Shown: positions 48,130-59,880 of the stretch, one piece after another | How positions within the stretch are numbered: position 1 is the first letter of the stretch | Layout of the letters: every line of letters starts with the position of its first letter | Assembly: GCA_965153455.1 (NCBI GenBank) | Contig: OZ234504.1 | Coordinates: 9,982,001 to 10,046,000 of the forward strand | DNA from: Sphagnum compactum | Taxonomy: Eukaryota > Bryophyta > Sphagnopsida > Sphagnales | Length of the DNA stretch: 64,000 nt | Direction: 5' to 3' | Made by a program: the position numbers and the translations under genes | The notes under the pieces: model-generated | Databases searched by the model: none | What the model was told of the DNA's origin: nothing | What the model saw: the letters and a program-made list of their open reading frames with translations, nothing else

Positions 48130-50510
48130 ACTTGGGACAATAAACAAAAGACAGAGTCAAAATCTTAGTTAAATTAGATAGATTTTATGTTCTAAGAAAT
48201 GGTGGAACTCATGGGGGAAATGTGAATGTGGCATGTCGAATCATTGCCCAATCTCTTTTTGTTACAAGTTGAAAAATTCAAATAGAAGGAAAGGAAAGAT
48301 CTATTGCATATATGAACTCAAGGTATTTGAGCTACCTATAAGTAATTTTAGGTATGGAAAAGGTGTGGAAAGAAATGACAATTACTTCATCCTTTTTTTG
48401 CAAACCTCAAAAGGTCATTTGCAATTTTTTCTACATAGGGTTCATGTAGGAAAAATATAGATGAGTGGAGAAAGAAACTAGGGAGTGGTTGGAGGTTACA
48501 TGAAAGGCTTTACAAAGAAACCCTCAAAATGTTGGGGCTAAAAAATCAATGGAAGAAGCTCTTGAAGTTCTAAAAGTGTTTGAAAATAGGAAACTTAGTC
48601 ATATTAGAAGTAAAAACACGATTGAGTGGCTAAAGAAAGTGCATGTTACAAATATCAAGGCCCTCAAGGCTCATGCTTTGATTTCAGAATTAGAACCTAA
48701 AACATGAGCAAACATTCCTACCCAAGAAGAGTTGGATGAATACTATAGGATTATTCCAAATTATATACTAGGGCGGTAGACAAAACATATCCAAGAAATG
48801 CCAAAGGGGAGTTATTAAGGAACCTAACATATAAGATCCCTAATCAATGGAAGCAAACCACGACTAACCCCACATGTCAAAAGGTGAATTTTTTTGCAAC
48901 TTTGGGTGCAATGGCCAAGGGCAAAGACCCTAGCCTTGATGGGGCAATTACAAAATTCTTCCTCCAAATGTGGCTAGTTATCCCAGGGGGACATTTAATG
49001 TAAAGTTTGAAATTTATGTGCGTCAAACGACCATTTTTAAGGGGATATTGAATAATTTTTCAACCTAATTTTTACCACCCTATTATTATCTATTTTTTAA
49101 TATATACATATTAAAACCACCTTATATTAATTATAATCAATTATTTTAGATTATTACATACCCTATATTACAATTAATTTTTTTACCCAACAACCAATAT
49201 ATTGATCCTATATTTTTACTTACGTATTTTTTACTTTTTTTTACATGGGCGTTTCCCATTAAGGGTCACAAGAAGTATGATTACCTTATTGTAAAAATGA
49301 AGAAAAAAAAGGCATTTATCGAATTGGCACCCTATGATGTTCAACGTAACTTACAAAATATTTGCAAAAACCTTCCAGTTTTATTTTCGACCAATATTGA
49401 TGGAAATCATCAACCACAACTAATCAACATTTTTGCCTTAAAAATATATCTTAAACAACATATTTTTAACCCAAGAAGTCTATGTAACCAATGACTTTTT
49501 TTGAAACTAGATTTCTCCAAGGTGTACAATAAGGTAGATTAGGATTTCTTCTTCAAACATATGAAAAAAACTTGGAATCCCACATGAATTTGTTAGCATG
49601 ATTCAAATCTTATTCAAAGGTGCTTCAACTTGCATCTTGGTTAATGAACAAACCATTAAGGATTTTTCCATTAAAAGGGGGGTATACCATGGGTGCCCAT
49701 TAGCTCTTTACATATTTATAATAGTTGGCCAAGCCCTTAATTCTATAGCTTTGGAGGAATTAAAGCAAGATAAATCCACAAGGTTAAGCTGCCTAGATCT
49801 AACAAGCAACAAATGATTGATCAATATGCCGATGATACAAGTTTTATAATTAGGGCAGCCCACAAGGACGTCACCAGGCTAATGCACTTTCTACAACTAT
49901 CCAGTAAGGCATCTAGCTTGTTCATTAATGGATCCAAATTTGCGACCTTTTGGGTAGGAAGGAAGCGAAGTGAAAGGCCAAGTTGGACAACAAATTTTAA
50001 TTGGACCTAGGCAATTCCTAAAGATATTATTAAGTAACTTGGTACCCATTTAGTTTAATTATCTTTGAATTTCTTAGATATAGACAATTTCTTATTAAAC
50101 AAAATATGATACAAACTTAGTTTTTGGTCAACATCCAAACCCTCCTTAACTAATAGGAAAGTAATTATTAATAACATTCTTCTATAAATGCATTGTGGCA
50201 CTTCATTAGTGATTGGGGGTGGGACCAAGAAGGGCATCCAAAAAATTATTCGGTTGTTGAATAATTATTTATGGGAAACTAGTTTGATTCATAATTGCCT
50301 CTCCCAAGTAACATGGGATTAATGTTACAAAAAGAAAAAATTGGGTGGGCTAGGTTTGTTGGTTTCATTAGGAAATGCAGATGCTCCAAATGGGTTGTGA
50401 ATGCCCTAGAGCCTAGTAGCTCTAACCTTCAAGAATTGTTGAAATTCAAACTAAAAACTACCAACCTCATTATGGAGGTAAATAGTCTCTTAACCTAGAA
50501 TGGTGCATAC
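48130..50510 (+). mobile_element. non-LTR retrotransposon (LINE) relic: endonuclease end and reverse transcriptase
   Basis: Several frames on the plus strand together follow a plant LINE ORF2. The end of an APE-type endonuclease is seen as KLDRFYVLRNGG, then SNHCPI (48236-48253), where active copies have SDHxPI. The linker before the polymerase contains AMAKGKDPSLDGAITKFF (about 48910-48960). Polymerase motif A is LKLDFSKVYNKVD (49501-49539), followed by IKDFSIKRGVYHGCPLALYI and the catalytic QYADDTSF (YADD 49825-49836). A GGLGL-type C-terminal segment lies near 50340. Many stops and shifts occur, and 48990-49290 is an A+T-rich gap. No target-site duplication or poly-A tail was identified. 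Confidence 0.85.
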
Positions 50511-51299
50511 ATAAAAATCACAAAGGGCACCTAATTAGTAATATACTAAAAGTTTGTAAGATAACATGCAACATAGTATCAAATGATTTGAAGCATTCAT
50601 ACAACATGTTACACATTAAAAAAAAATGTGAAAGTAAAGAAAAGTACATAGATAGTTGCAAACACTTGGTGTAATTAAACCCATAATTGCATCATCTTAA
50701 TTATAAACACAAATGCCATCTGATACTTGACAAGAATGAAATATTTTAATGATTAGATTTTTTAATGAAATCAAGTGCAATTCTTAAGTACATAATATTG
50801 ATAAAATTCAAGAGAAAGTCATTTGAAATAAGTAGAACACAAATTTGCTATAGATATGACTATCAGGTCCAACCATGCTACTAAGAGCCACATGTGCCCC
50901 CTTAGACCATTGTTTAATTCTTATAATTTATTTAGAATTTTTTTAATATGTCTTTCTAAAAAAAATAAAAAAATTCAAAATATTCTAAAATATTATTATG
51001 TTAAGGTGCATATTAAATATTTCAAAATATGTCATGTTAAAAAAAAGTTTCAAATTGTGCTTTTAGTGTCAAAATTGCTTTTAAGATGCTTTTATGCAGC
51101 TTTTAAATAATGGTTATAGGAGGTTAAAAATCCTTATACGTATTATTCATTCCAAATTTTTATGAGATGTACATAATGTATTCACAATAACATTTTATAA
51201 TAAAAAATATTTATTATCATTAATTTGTTTTACAATCCAAAGTTCAAAATATTAAGCAATGGTTACGATTGCTTTTGGTACATGTTAGTATGATTACAC
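50511..51299. other. A+T-rich intergenic DNA
   Basis: No gene or element is recognised. The short ORFs here are Lys/Asn/Phe-rich and typical of chance. Confidence 0.6.
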
Positions 51300-52930
51300 C
51301 CTATCAAACTATATTGTGAAAAGGTCCTTGAGGAAGGTGACAGATCTCCTACAAAGCTGCAAGAACTGATTTAGAAAAGGCCATGGAGCAAGTGAGAACC
51401 GAGCATTACCTAACTTTCTACAAACACCTCCTTGATTGTGATCCTTGAATTTTTACAAGAAATTCAAGCCTACTATGACAACAACCCAAAGCTTGAAATG
51501 TTCACTGAAAAACTTTAGATGTTTATGTATTCTTCTATGAGCAAGGAACAAAAAGTTGTTTGGTTGAGGCAATTAAATGAATCTGGAATGCTAAGAAGTT
51601 CCCAAAGCAGGGTTTTTCAAACACCCAACTCGACAAATGGTTGCACAAGGCAACATTTTGGCACTAGGTAATACTCTAACTTTTTTTCCATGATTTTCCA
51701 TTTTCTATCTTTTGACAATCTAATCTGATTATTTATGATTTTTTGTAGCATGAAGCTGAGGCACTCAAGCTTTACAATGCCACAATCTCTGACCTCAACC
51801 TCTTGTAAGAAATATCCATGGTTTAATGAACCCGGAGGAATACATTCGCCACTAGAAACTTGAAATATGGGAGAGATATTTTTTTCGAGAGTTTGAACCC
51901 AAGGATGGCATAAATTGTCATAACAAATCTTGGGAACAACAATTAGGGGGAAAAGAGGCCCACAAAAGGGTTCTTTACAAGTGCCATTTCAAGTTTTTAT
52001 CATTGTATTTATTTTTATTTATTTTGTTTCTACCACAATGTAGTTTCTTCTAATCAAATCATTGAGTTAAACAAACAAATTGGTATCTTCACTTCTTGTT
52101 CAAGTTCTTTTACCATGTTCTTTTTTTTGGTATTGCAATCAATGAGCTCCCCAACCTGCTATGGATTTGGCAAGATCCCAAAGCAGACATCACCATGTTT
52201 TGCAAAGATTTCCTCAAGGATTGGTCGCCAAATCATCTTGAGGACTATGGCTAGTACCTTGAATGCCTTAGAGATTGTACCTCGCCATCAGAAGTTGTCT
52301 TCAAAGAAATCCATGAACTTGACTTCCAAGAGAAGCTTGTTAGTTCTAGGGGTTTAGATATTTAGGCAAGCATTAAAAAGTTTGTTGTGAAAGGGAAGGG
52401 GAAAAATACAACTCCTTAGGATATTGTTGAGGTTGCAGAGGATGTGACCATGGTAGATTATGAGGTCACAACCTCAAAGCAAGATTTTTTTGACCTCCAT
52501 GAAAGTTCTGAAAGGAGGCATTCTAGCCATTGGCTTGAATTGTCCCCAGAAAAGTAATGATCATCATCATCTTAGAAGGTTTTATTTAAGGGTCCATTGG
52601 GGAGAACATATATCGGGATTCCATGAGAAGGTGATGCTTCTCTCATGGCCTTCTTTGGCGTCTTCATGGATGCGAACATGAAAGTGGCTTCTAGAACATG
52701 CCATTATCATAGATTACCTTCGTCAGGTGAACACACCAATATCCGCATATCTTGATCAGTTTTGTCTTCAATAGTAGTTTCATTTCATTCATTTTTCCAG
52801 TTTGTAAGAGCTAAACATAATTGTGTTTGTCAAGTTAATCCATTAAGGCTTGTTGGCCTTGTCATTGGAGACATTCTAGAAGATGTTGGGAACCTCAATA
52901 TGGTTTCCATCATCATGCCCTCCTAAAACA
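51300..52930 (+). pseudogene. unidentified coding relic with a probable intron
   Basis: Broken plus-strand frames have a protein-like character. The first block (51340-51660) reads DLEKAMEQVRTEHYLTFYKH and DKWLHKATFWH. It is followed by a likely GT-AG intron (51669-51748, donor GTAATA, acceptor TTTTTTGTAG), then HEAEALKLYNATISDLNLL. A second block (52130-52370) reads INELPNLLWIWQDPKADITM and FKEIHELDFQEKLV with a single stop. It continues as KKFVVKGKGKN and an acidic segment up to 52560. A last piece (52640-52720) reads FFGVFMDANMKVASRTCHYH. No family is recognised. It could be a transposon protein or a dead plant gene. Confidence 0.4.
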
Positions 52931-53049
52931 TTTAACATATCCTCATTGGGGGCCATTGATCCTAAAAAGTCGCCTCCACAAAAATATCTGGTTCAAATCC
53001 AAACTAGAAGATTAGCAATCTCTTGATCTTTTGCCTTCCCTGACCCAAA
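52931..53049. other. short spacer
   Basis: Nothing recognisable between the coding relic on the plus strand and the gag relic on the minus strand. Confidence 0.4.
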
Positions 53050-54210
53050 TGCAACATATTCACATGGGCCACCATGCTTGTAATTAGGGTTTCCAATTGT
53101 GCAAACTTAATTTCCATGGTGTTGGATTGGCCTTGAGTTAGTTTGGTGGTTGACCCCTTTTTTGGCCCTTCCCAAAACCTTGGCCCTTACTAACATTTGA
53201 TGTTTGTGATTGGCCTTATTTCAATTCCAAATGTAATGTGAAACAATGGTTTGCATCATGTCCATAAACCTTGTAGTGAAAACAAGGTTGGATGGGGGGG
53301 TTGGTGGTAGTGTTCTAAAGAACATTAATGTAATCCTTCTTTTGATGCAGCCCACCACATTTTCAACATTTGTCCTCTCCCCCCTGCTTAGGAAAATATG
53401 ATGTGGAACCATCTTGTTCCAACTTGGCCCTTTGTGTTTTTTTTGGCGTGGCCTTACTGAGCTGGCCACAAGGTTGTTGAGCCGATGATATGAATGCATT
53501 CCCTAGGTTTTCCTTGTGAAACCCAAGTGGAACGATTTGTTACTCCACCATGTTCATCCTGATACATTTCGATAACTGGAACACATTTGTCAAAGTGGGT
53601 TATGTGAGTTGAAATAACATGGAATCCCACACCCGATGCTTAAGCTCTTTGTCCAAGATCCCATACCAAAATTGGGCCACTTGGGCTTCCATCACACCTT
53701 GTGTCATCATAATCAACCTATGTATTCATTCATAAGCCTTCGGTAAACTTCATGGGACTTATGTTGAAATTCTTGTAAACAATTTAGTTTTTCAATCCAA
53801 ACCCCTTATTAATTCTATCGTAACTTTCAAAAAAAATTCATAATTGGGTTAAATGTGGGAAAAAAACCTTTAGTTGTACTAATGGAAAGTCCAGTACCAC
53901 CACTTCCAATGGTTTCATGGCCACCAACATTTCCGCTTCCACTTACCACATTGCTTTTAAGGGATATTGTTGCACCACGTGTGGCCTTGAGTCTTTTAGC
54001 GATGGAAACATAATTGGGTGACCAATACAAACACCTTTTTTAATTTGAACCTCATGGGCACACTTAAATTCATGATAATCATCCATAGGTGGCCCCTCCA
54101 AATGTTAGAATAAACATTTCCATGCGATGAAAGGTGTAAGCAATTAAGGATTTTACATCTATTATATATCACATTAGTTGTCAAACTTTTAAATGAAATC
54201 ATCTAGTTCA
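53050..54210 (-). mobile_element. LTR-retrotransposon gag relic with zinc-knuckle remnants
   Basis: On the minus strand, frames spanning about 53800 to 53220 resemble a retrotransposon gag of the gypsy type: VAQFWYGILDKELKHRVWDS, then a linker, then a Cys/His segment (CGGLHQKKD, followed by HYKVYGHDANHC, 53220-53390) that corresponds to zinc knuckles. The upstream frames (53827-54202) contain YWSPNYVSIAKRLKATRGAT and a Gly/Ser-rich stretch. Stops and shifts interrupt every part. No protease, polymerase or LTR was recognised, so the gypsy assignment rests on gag style alone. Confidence 0.5.
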
Positions 54211-55849
54211 ACAATGTTAATCGCCCCTGAATATCAATAGGGTCCTTTGGTGGTTCCCTACATGTTATCCAATGTGTGGTGATAAAATTTAGAGGTGAAC
54301 CTATTTTAGAATTTGAGGATTCCCCCAAGGTGACAATGAAGATGTTGTGAGTGGTTTGAACCACACCTCATGTTTGGTAAAACCATTGGTGATAATAACC
54401 ATGTTCCTTGTTTTTGAATCATGTGCACCTTTCATCATGAACTTTAACCCTAAATTGGATGTTTAACCCAAAACGTTTCATAACCAAGGTTTGATGAACT
54501 TGTCATGGTTTACATTAAACCTAAAGGGATCTTGAACATGTAACGACATAACCTACCCCTTAAACCACGATTTTCATAACATGAACCCATGGATGTTGCA
54601 TTTTTGTGGCTAGGGCACCTATATGGTTAAGGCATTTTCGTTCACAAAAAACATTTCATAAGATTAACAACACTTGGGCACATTGCGAACACAACAAAAA
54701 TGGTCTACCAATCATCAATCTGACCTCATCACAATGCCAAACAATGGGACATCCTAGTGATCAAATCTAAGGATATCCACAACTACACATCCAAATACAA
54801 CTTAACCATGGTTAAATAGCCTAATCAATATGTTTGGGCAAACCAAATGTCAAATAAAACTTATTCAATGATAAAGATTGGGTGGTTTGCCTTGTTTCAT
54901 GCTTGGCCATTAATCATGCCAATCATGACCATTAGATTCACTACGATGATAAAAACACTTGTGGGAAGGCACATTGCTTTTCACATTGAATAGTAAACAC
55001 AAGATCATTAAAAGGTCAATTTGAAAACTTGTGCTCATTGCCAGGTCATAGTCGAATGACACACATTTTGACAACCCTTCTACCCCTTCATATCATATGA
55101 CAACCCAACCAACATATTGATAAACAACAAAGACAACCTAATGAACACAAGTGGAGATGCACAAATCATGCAACACGAATTTTCACTTTTGTGGTCCACA
55201 CATAAAAATCATTACAAGAATTCAAATAGAAGTCCACCTTGTTTGAATTAATGTGCGATAGATACTACATGATTTATAAGTGATGAGAATGGATGCTTAC
55301 CAACACAAAAAGTAAATGTTAAAAAAATTGACAAAATTGACCCGTGCACACCACCTTTTTGCACTCTTGAACAAGCCTCCAGAAACTTTTGTAACCAATT
55401 TTTTAAATTTTATCTGGCATTGACTAAGATCCATGTGCAATCCCAACCAATGTCCAGAAATTGAAAAATTCCAAATGGCCTAAAATCTCCCACACCAATA
55501 ATATTTTTCCTTAAAAATTCACTAGCAAAAATGACTTGTGATTCTGGGTCCATATGGGTGAGATGTGAATTTCCAAGAATAAAATGGAAATTAATTCCAA
55601 AATAAAAAATTACCTTTTGACCTCCAAATTTTTTGTAATTTTACACACGCATAAATCGTCATTTCCAGAAACATGACGGCAAATACCACACCTCAATTAG
55701 AATCCATATGTGGAAGATATGGATTTAAAAATAATAATAAAAAAACCAATTAATTCCAAAGTTAAAATTGAATTGAATTAAAATTATTTTTACTGTCCAG
55801 TTACAAGGTGAAAACTGTCCAAGTGTGTCCGGTCATTGGGGTCTACGTG
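54211..55849. other. intergenic DNA, possibly decayed retroelement
   Basis: No ORF above 60 codons is convincing. The composition is slightly less A+T-rich than the deserts, and the sequence follows directly on the 5' side of the minus-strand gag relic. It may be the leader or LTR of that element, but no terminal repeat was found by eye. Confidence 0.35.
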
Positions 55850-56699
55850 TTTAATGTTGCATCACCGGTGGGGTGTCTGTTTACTGGACTACCAAGCTTG
55901 CCAAACCTGCCAGGTTTAGACCAGGCTCGGGCGAGCTTGGAAGCTCGTGGCGATGGTGGTGCGGAGTGTCAATAATTAAACCCTTGGGGATATGAATTCC
56001 AAAAAACTTGCTGGAGTGTCAATAATTATGGCATGAGAAGAGGAATTTTCTCTCCAAATGTTGTGACTTGTGGTGTTGTACTTGTGGCACTACTATTGGG
56101 GTTGTAGGTGCAGTAGCATTGATGAGGGTTTGCATTCCATCGGCTCACATTTACAGGACTTTGATTCCATGTGTGTGCTCTGCTGTTGTAAACTGCATGC
56201 TTGTCGGAAATGTCAAAAGAATAACAAAGAGGTGGGGTTTGATCAAATGTCTACAAAACTCCTGCTTCAATTTCACACAACACGAGGCATAATATGTTCA
56301 TGCGATCCAACTATCTATACCTTCTGACATCACCGGTGGAGTGGACTATGTTGCAGGCGTCAGAGCTCATGGAAGATCTCCTTTTGAATGTAAAGAAAGA
56401 AGACAGAAAACATGGACAGCGCTGAGCTTCCCTCCTGATGGATTCTCTATGAGCACTTGGCTAGTATTTTAGAGCTGTTCTGGAGTTTCTCTGGTGACCT
56501 TTTTAGGGTAGGTTCGTAAGGTTGTCCATCAGGGTAATCTTGTAGTGAATATTTATCGTGCACCATGTTGTAGTGTATAAGATCATGGCTGAGTTTTCCC
56601 ATTGATGTGACGAAAACCCATCAAGCTCTTTTGCAAGTAAAACTATATTTGGTGTGCTTTTTCTCTTGACTGACTGCACAAACTAGTGTTGCAATTCAA
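55850..56699. other. G+C-richer block with a Cys-rich ORF and a 16-bp direct repeat
   Basis: The block is distinctly richer in G+C than its neighbours. GGAGTGTCAATAATTA occurs at 55965 and again at 56014. Plus-strand ORFs of 74 and 85 codons overlap at 56068-56327; the second is Cys-rich (CVLCCCKLHACRKCQ) without a recognisable zinc-binding domain. The block ends at the LRR pseudogene and may be the remains of its gene neighbourhood. Confidence 0.35.
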
Positions 56700-57900
56700 G
56701 TAGCCTCACTAAGCAGAACCCTTGCGAATCTGGTTGCTATAACCACATCCTCTCACATTAATAATCTGGACAATTACCAGGCTCATTCTTGACTGCCAGA
56801 TCAAGCCAGAAGGCTGCCACCCTCTGCAAACTTCTGTCAAAGATTCACAATGGCAAACCTTGATTACCATCTGTGACCTCAAGACTGTGGAGTTCCATTT
56901 CATCCCTCTTTTGAAGGAAGATTTGGTGCAGAGGTTCACACTCAGCAAGATTGGAGCATTATACAAGCTTATTCACGTACAGCTCCCTCAAATCTATAAC
57001 CTAAAACATCCATGTGCTATGAACTGTACAGTTGGGGCAAGAAGCTTGGGTGGTCTGGTACTAAACAGTCATCTGTTGAAGTATATGGCCACCAAACTAC
57101 TGCAAGAGTCGAGTTCCGAAGGAATGCTGCCTGTGAATTTGTTGCTCATGAGACTTGGGCTCATTTGGTTCTGTAGGGAGCCAAATCTCGACCAGGATAA
57201 GTCCAGATAGAAAATTCTGAAAAATGTTGAAAATGTTGGTTGTTTTTTGAAGTTGTCCAATACCTGCAGGAATATCGCCTAAGAGCTAATTCTCCACCGG
57301 ATTCAAAACATTAAGCTCTTAAACACATGAACAGAGAGATGAAGAAGGGCTGGACCCATTGAGGATGTTGCTAGCTAATGAAAGAATAACAAGCTTCTGG
57401 CAATTGCTGAAGAAACCAGCCAACATTTCAAATGAAAGGAGATTCTCCAAAAGTTGGAAGAGACTGACTGCCACTAAATACTGCATTTCTGTTCACATTG
57501 AACATCCTCACCAACGTCAACAGCTGATGCAACTTCTTTGTTGATGCTTCCTGAGAAGTTGCTATATGCCAGGCTCAGTGTTTGAAGCTCCATCAGTTAC
57601 CCAAGATTATTATCACAACCCAACTTGGCATGCTTGCAAAAACCTCAAAATTTCAGAGCTCTGGACATTGACTTCATCACTCCATGAGAACTGGCACTTG
57701 TAACTTCAATTATCAAATTCTCAAACACATGCAATGCTAGAAAGTGTTCTGCAGGCCACCATCCTCAGATAGTTTTCAAAATTTTCTGCTGCGCTTAGTT
57801 TGAAAAACATGTATTCTGAAAATGAGACTTATAAGCTCAAATCTCTCCTAATATGACGGAACATTTTACCACCCAATGGAGCTTCTTTTTTTCACCAGGA
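56700..57900 (-). pseudogene. leucine-rich-repeat receptor-type gene fragment, decayed
   Basis: Minus-strand frames give successive plant-type LRR repeats: MELQTLSLAYSNFSGSI (about 57540-57590), then SNCQKLVILSLASNILNGSS and LNVLNPVEN-LLGDIPAGIGQL (57255-57410), then SNKFTGSIPSELDSCSSLVA (57090-57150). The LxxLxLxxNxFxGSIPxxL pattern is that of extracellular repeats in LRR receptor-like kinases. Frames shift at least twice and stops occur. No signal peptide, membrane segment or kinase domain is seen. Plus-strand ORFs over the same region (56860-57210, 57359-57544) are shadows. Confidence 0.7.
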
Positions 57901-58869
57901 TTTCTCTCAGAGTTCAAGTTTAAACATATCTCAAGAGCAAATGACTAGCCTAGGTGGGTACCAAAAAACCACCATCAAAGTTCACAGTAACTCAGACTAA
58001 GAGATTGCCACTTTGCAATATGAGGAAACGAAGTATCTAAGAATGTAGACAAATGAAATAATTTGAAAATTAAAATTGAATTTCTGCCATTACATTTTCC
58101 TATAGGAAATCTTCAAATTTTTTTTTTCACCCCGTATGTATTTTTCCTACTTCACTTAATGTATTTCATCCTTTTGTGTAGATTCCATACAGGTATACTT
58201 GATGTACATCAAGTGGCAATGCTTGGCTCTTTAAAACACAACCTTTGCCTCTATGGTATTACCCTAATGTTTCACCAATGAATGATCTATTTCTCAAGTG
58301 AGTGAAATGTTTCACATGTCTAATGTGAATTAATATTATTAGTGAGATTTCAAGCTCAACCCATGGATGAAAAGTTTCTATTCTTCTCTAAATTGTGGAT
58401 ATATTTGTTATGCAATTGTGTTACCATTTTACTTATAGTTTGGAGAAAAGGTTCATATGTTAACCACACAAACTATTTTAATTTTCAGTTTGTTATGGAA
58501 ACATATGGTTCGTTGCATGTATTGCATTGCAAGAGTGTTGCAAGTTATTGTGTTGATGTAGAACAAAAAAACTTGATAGTGTTCTTGCATCTTTGAGCTC
58601 CATATTGTGAGCTTCAATCTCTTGTGTGCATGTTTTACAAAATTGCAAAGAGATTGTCTCTTCACATTTGGTTGTTTAGTTCGCATTTGATGTTGTGTGA
58701 ATGCATTTTTGTGTTTCTCTTGTTTCTTTTCATAGACGGAGGATGTGGGTTGTTTGGTGAAGAGCTTAGGCAAGAAGCTATCTAGTTAAGAGGCTTTCAC
58801 ATTGAGGATTTACAGGTAGCAAAAATATGTATAGAAGGAAAAGAAAAGGGAAATTCAATAGTTTTTTTA
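57901..58869. other. intergenic DNA
   Basis: No recognisable gene. The ORFs at 58063-58281 and 58342-58596 encode hydrophobic peptides without a known family. Confidence 0.5.
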
Positions 58870-59880
58870 AATGTCTAATAATCCATCTCAAATTGTGAAT
58901 GTTAAATTAGACAAGAGAAACTTTGATTATTTAAGCATGGAAATTCAAGATGATGAATTTTCCTTCCGTTTAAGGGCTATTGAAAATACATTAGTAGTAA
59001 TGAACACAAATTACTTTCTTTGCTAGAAACTCCTATTCTATCACATGTTTGGCTCTTTAAACTTGGCATGAAAAAGTCAAGAAAGCTTTGTATTGACTTT
59101 TTGTGAGTGTTTCAAACTCAATGAGAATGCATATTTAGGATGCAAAGTCATCCAAGGATGTTTGAAATACATTGGTGAAATGTACACTAGTACGTTAGGT
59201 TTGTAAGATATAGCTCAAGCAATAGTTGCACTATGTGTAAAAAAACTAACTAAATTTTAATGATTATTTTATGAGAGTGAAAAGCCTTGCAAATGTTTTT
59301 GGATCTATTTGAGCCTCTATAAATGACAATTTAATGGACGTGATCTTGAATGGTCCTCAAAAATATTATAATGAGTTTCAGATTTCAACTACAAATTGTG
59401 AAAACGTTTCTTAACTTTTCAAAATTATGAGGGGTTTTTATCACAAGGATATGAAAATTATGGGTAGTTCAAATATAGGAAGTTTGCATGAAACTTTTTT
59501 TAAGTCAAATATTAGTAATGGCAAAGGTAAGATGGTCATCATCTAGAGGAGTTATGTTGGATGACATGGAAACGAGCCTCAACATTGATTACAAGAAAGT
59601 CCAATCCTTGGAGGCCAAATACTAACCTTAGAAGCCGTGGGAGTCATAGAAGCCATGGTAGATGGCAAAGAAGCCAACAATCATGTAGTAACCAAGAATG
59701 TTATTATTGTGAGACATGACCTAAACATCTTGCACATAATTGTTATAAAAAAAGAGTGGCTTCAAAAGTGGGAAGTTGCATCTAGGCAAGTATGCATCAT
59801 AAGCAACATGGCAAGAAATTATGGATTGTTTGATTAGAAATATTTGTAAAAAGACATTCATTTGTGACAATTATCAATTT
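58870..59880 (+). mobile_element. copia-type retrotransposon gag relic
   Basis: A broken plus-strand frame begins SNNPSQIVNVKLDKRNFDYL (58876), the usual copia gag opening in which a Leu-Asp block precedes a Tyr/Trp segment. It continues with a block like the gag core (ILNGPQKYYNEFQISTTN, 59345-59400), and an Arg/Ser/Gly-rich stretch (SRGSHRSHGRWQRS) precedes a degenerate zinc knuckle CYYC...HLAHNC (59699-59743) that contains a stop. No integrase, polymerase or protease follows. Confidence 0.65.

Noticed and set aside
52985-53010. GGTTCAAATCC, like the T-arm of a tRNA gene
   Set aside because: No acceptor stem, D-arm or anticodon arm can be built around it.
55859-56340. CATCACCGGTGG occurring twice, 467 bases apart
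   Set aside because: Too short to exclude chance, and flanking sequences are unrelated, so no terminal repeat of an element is supported.
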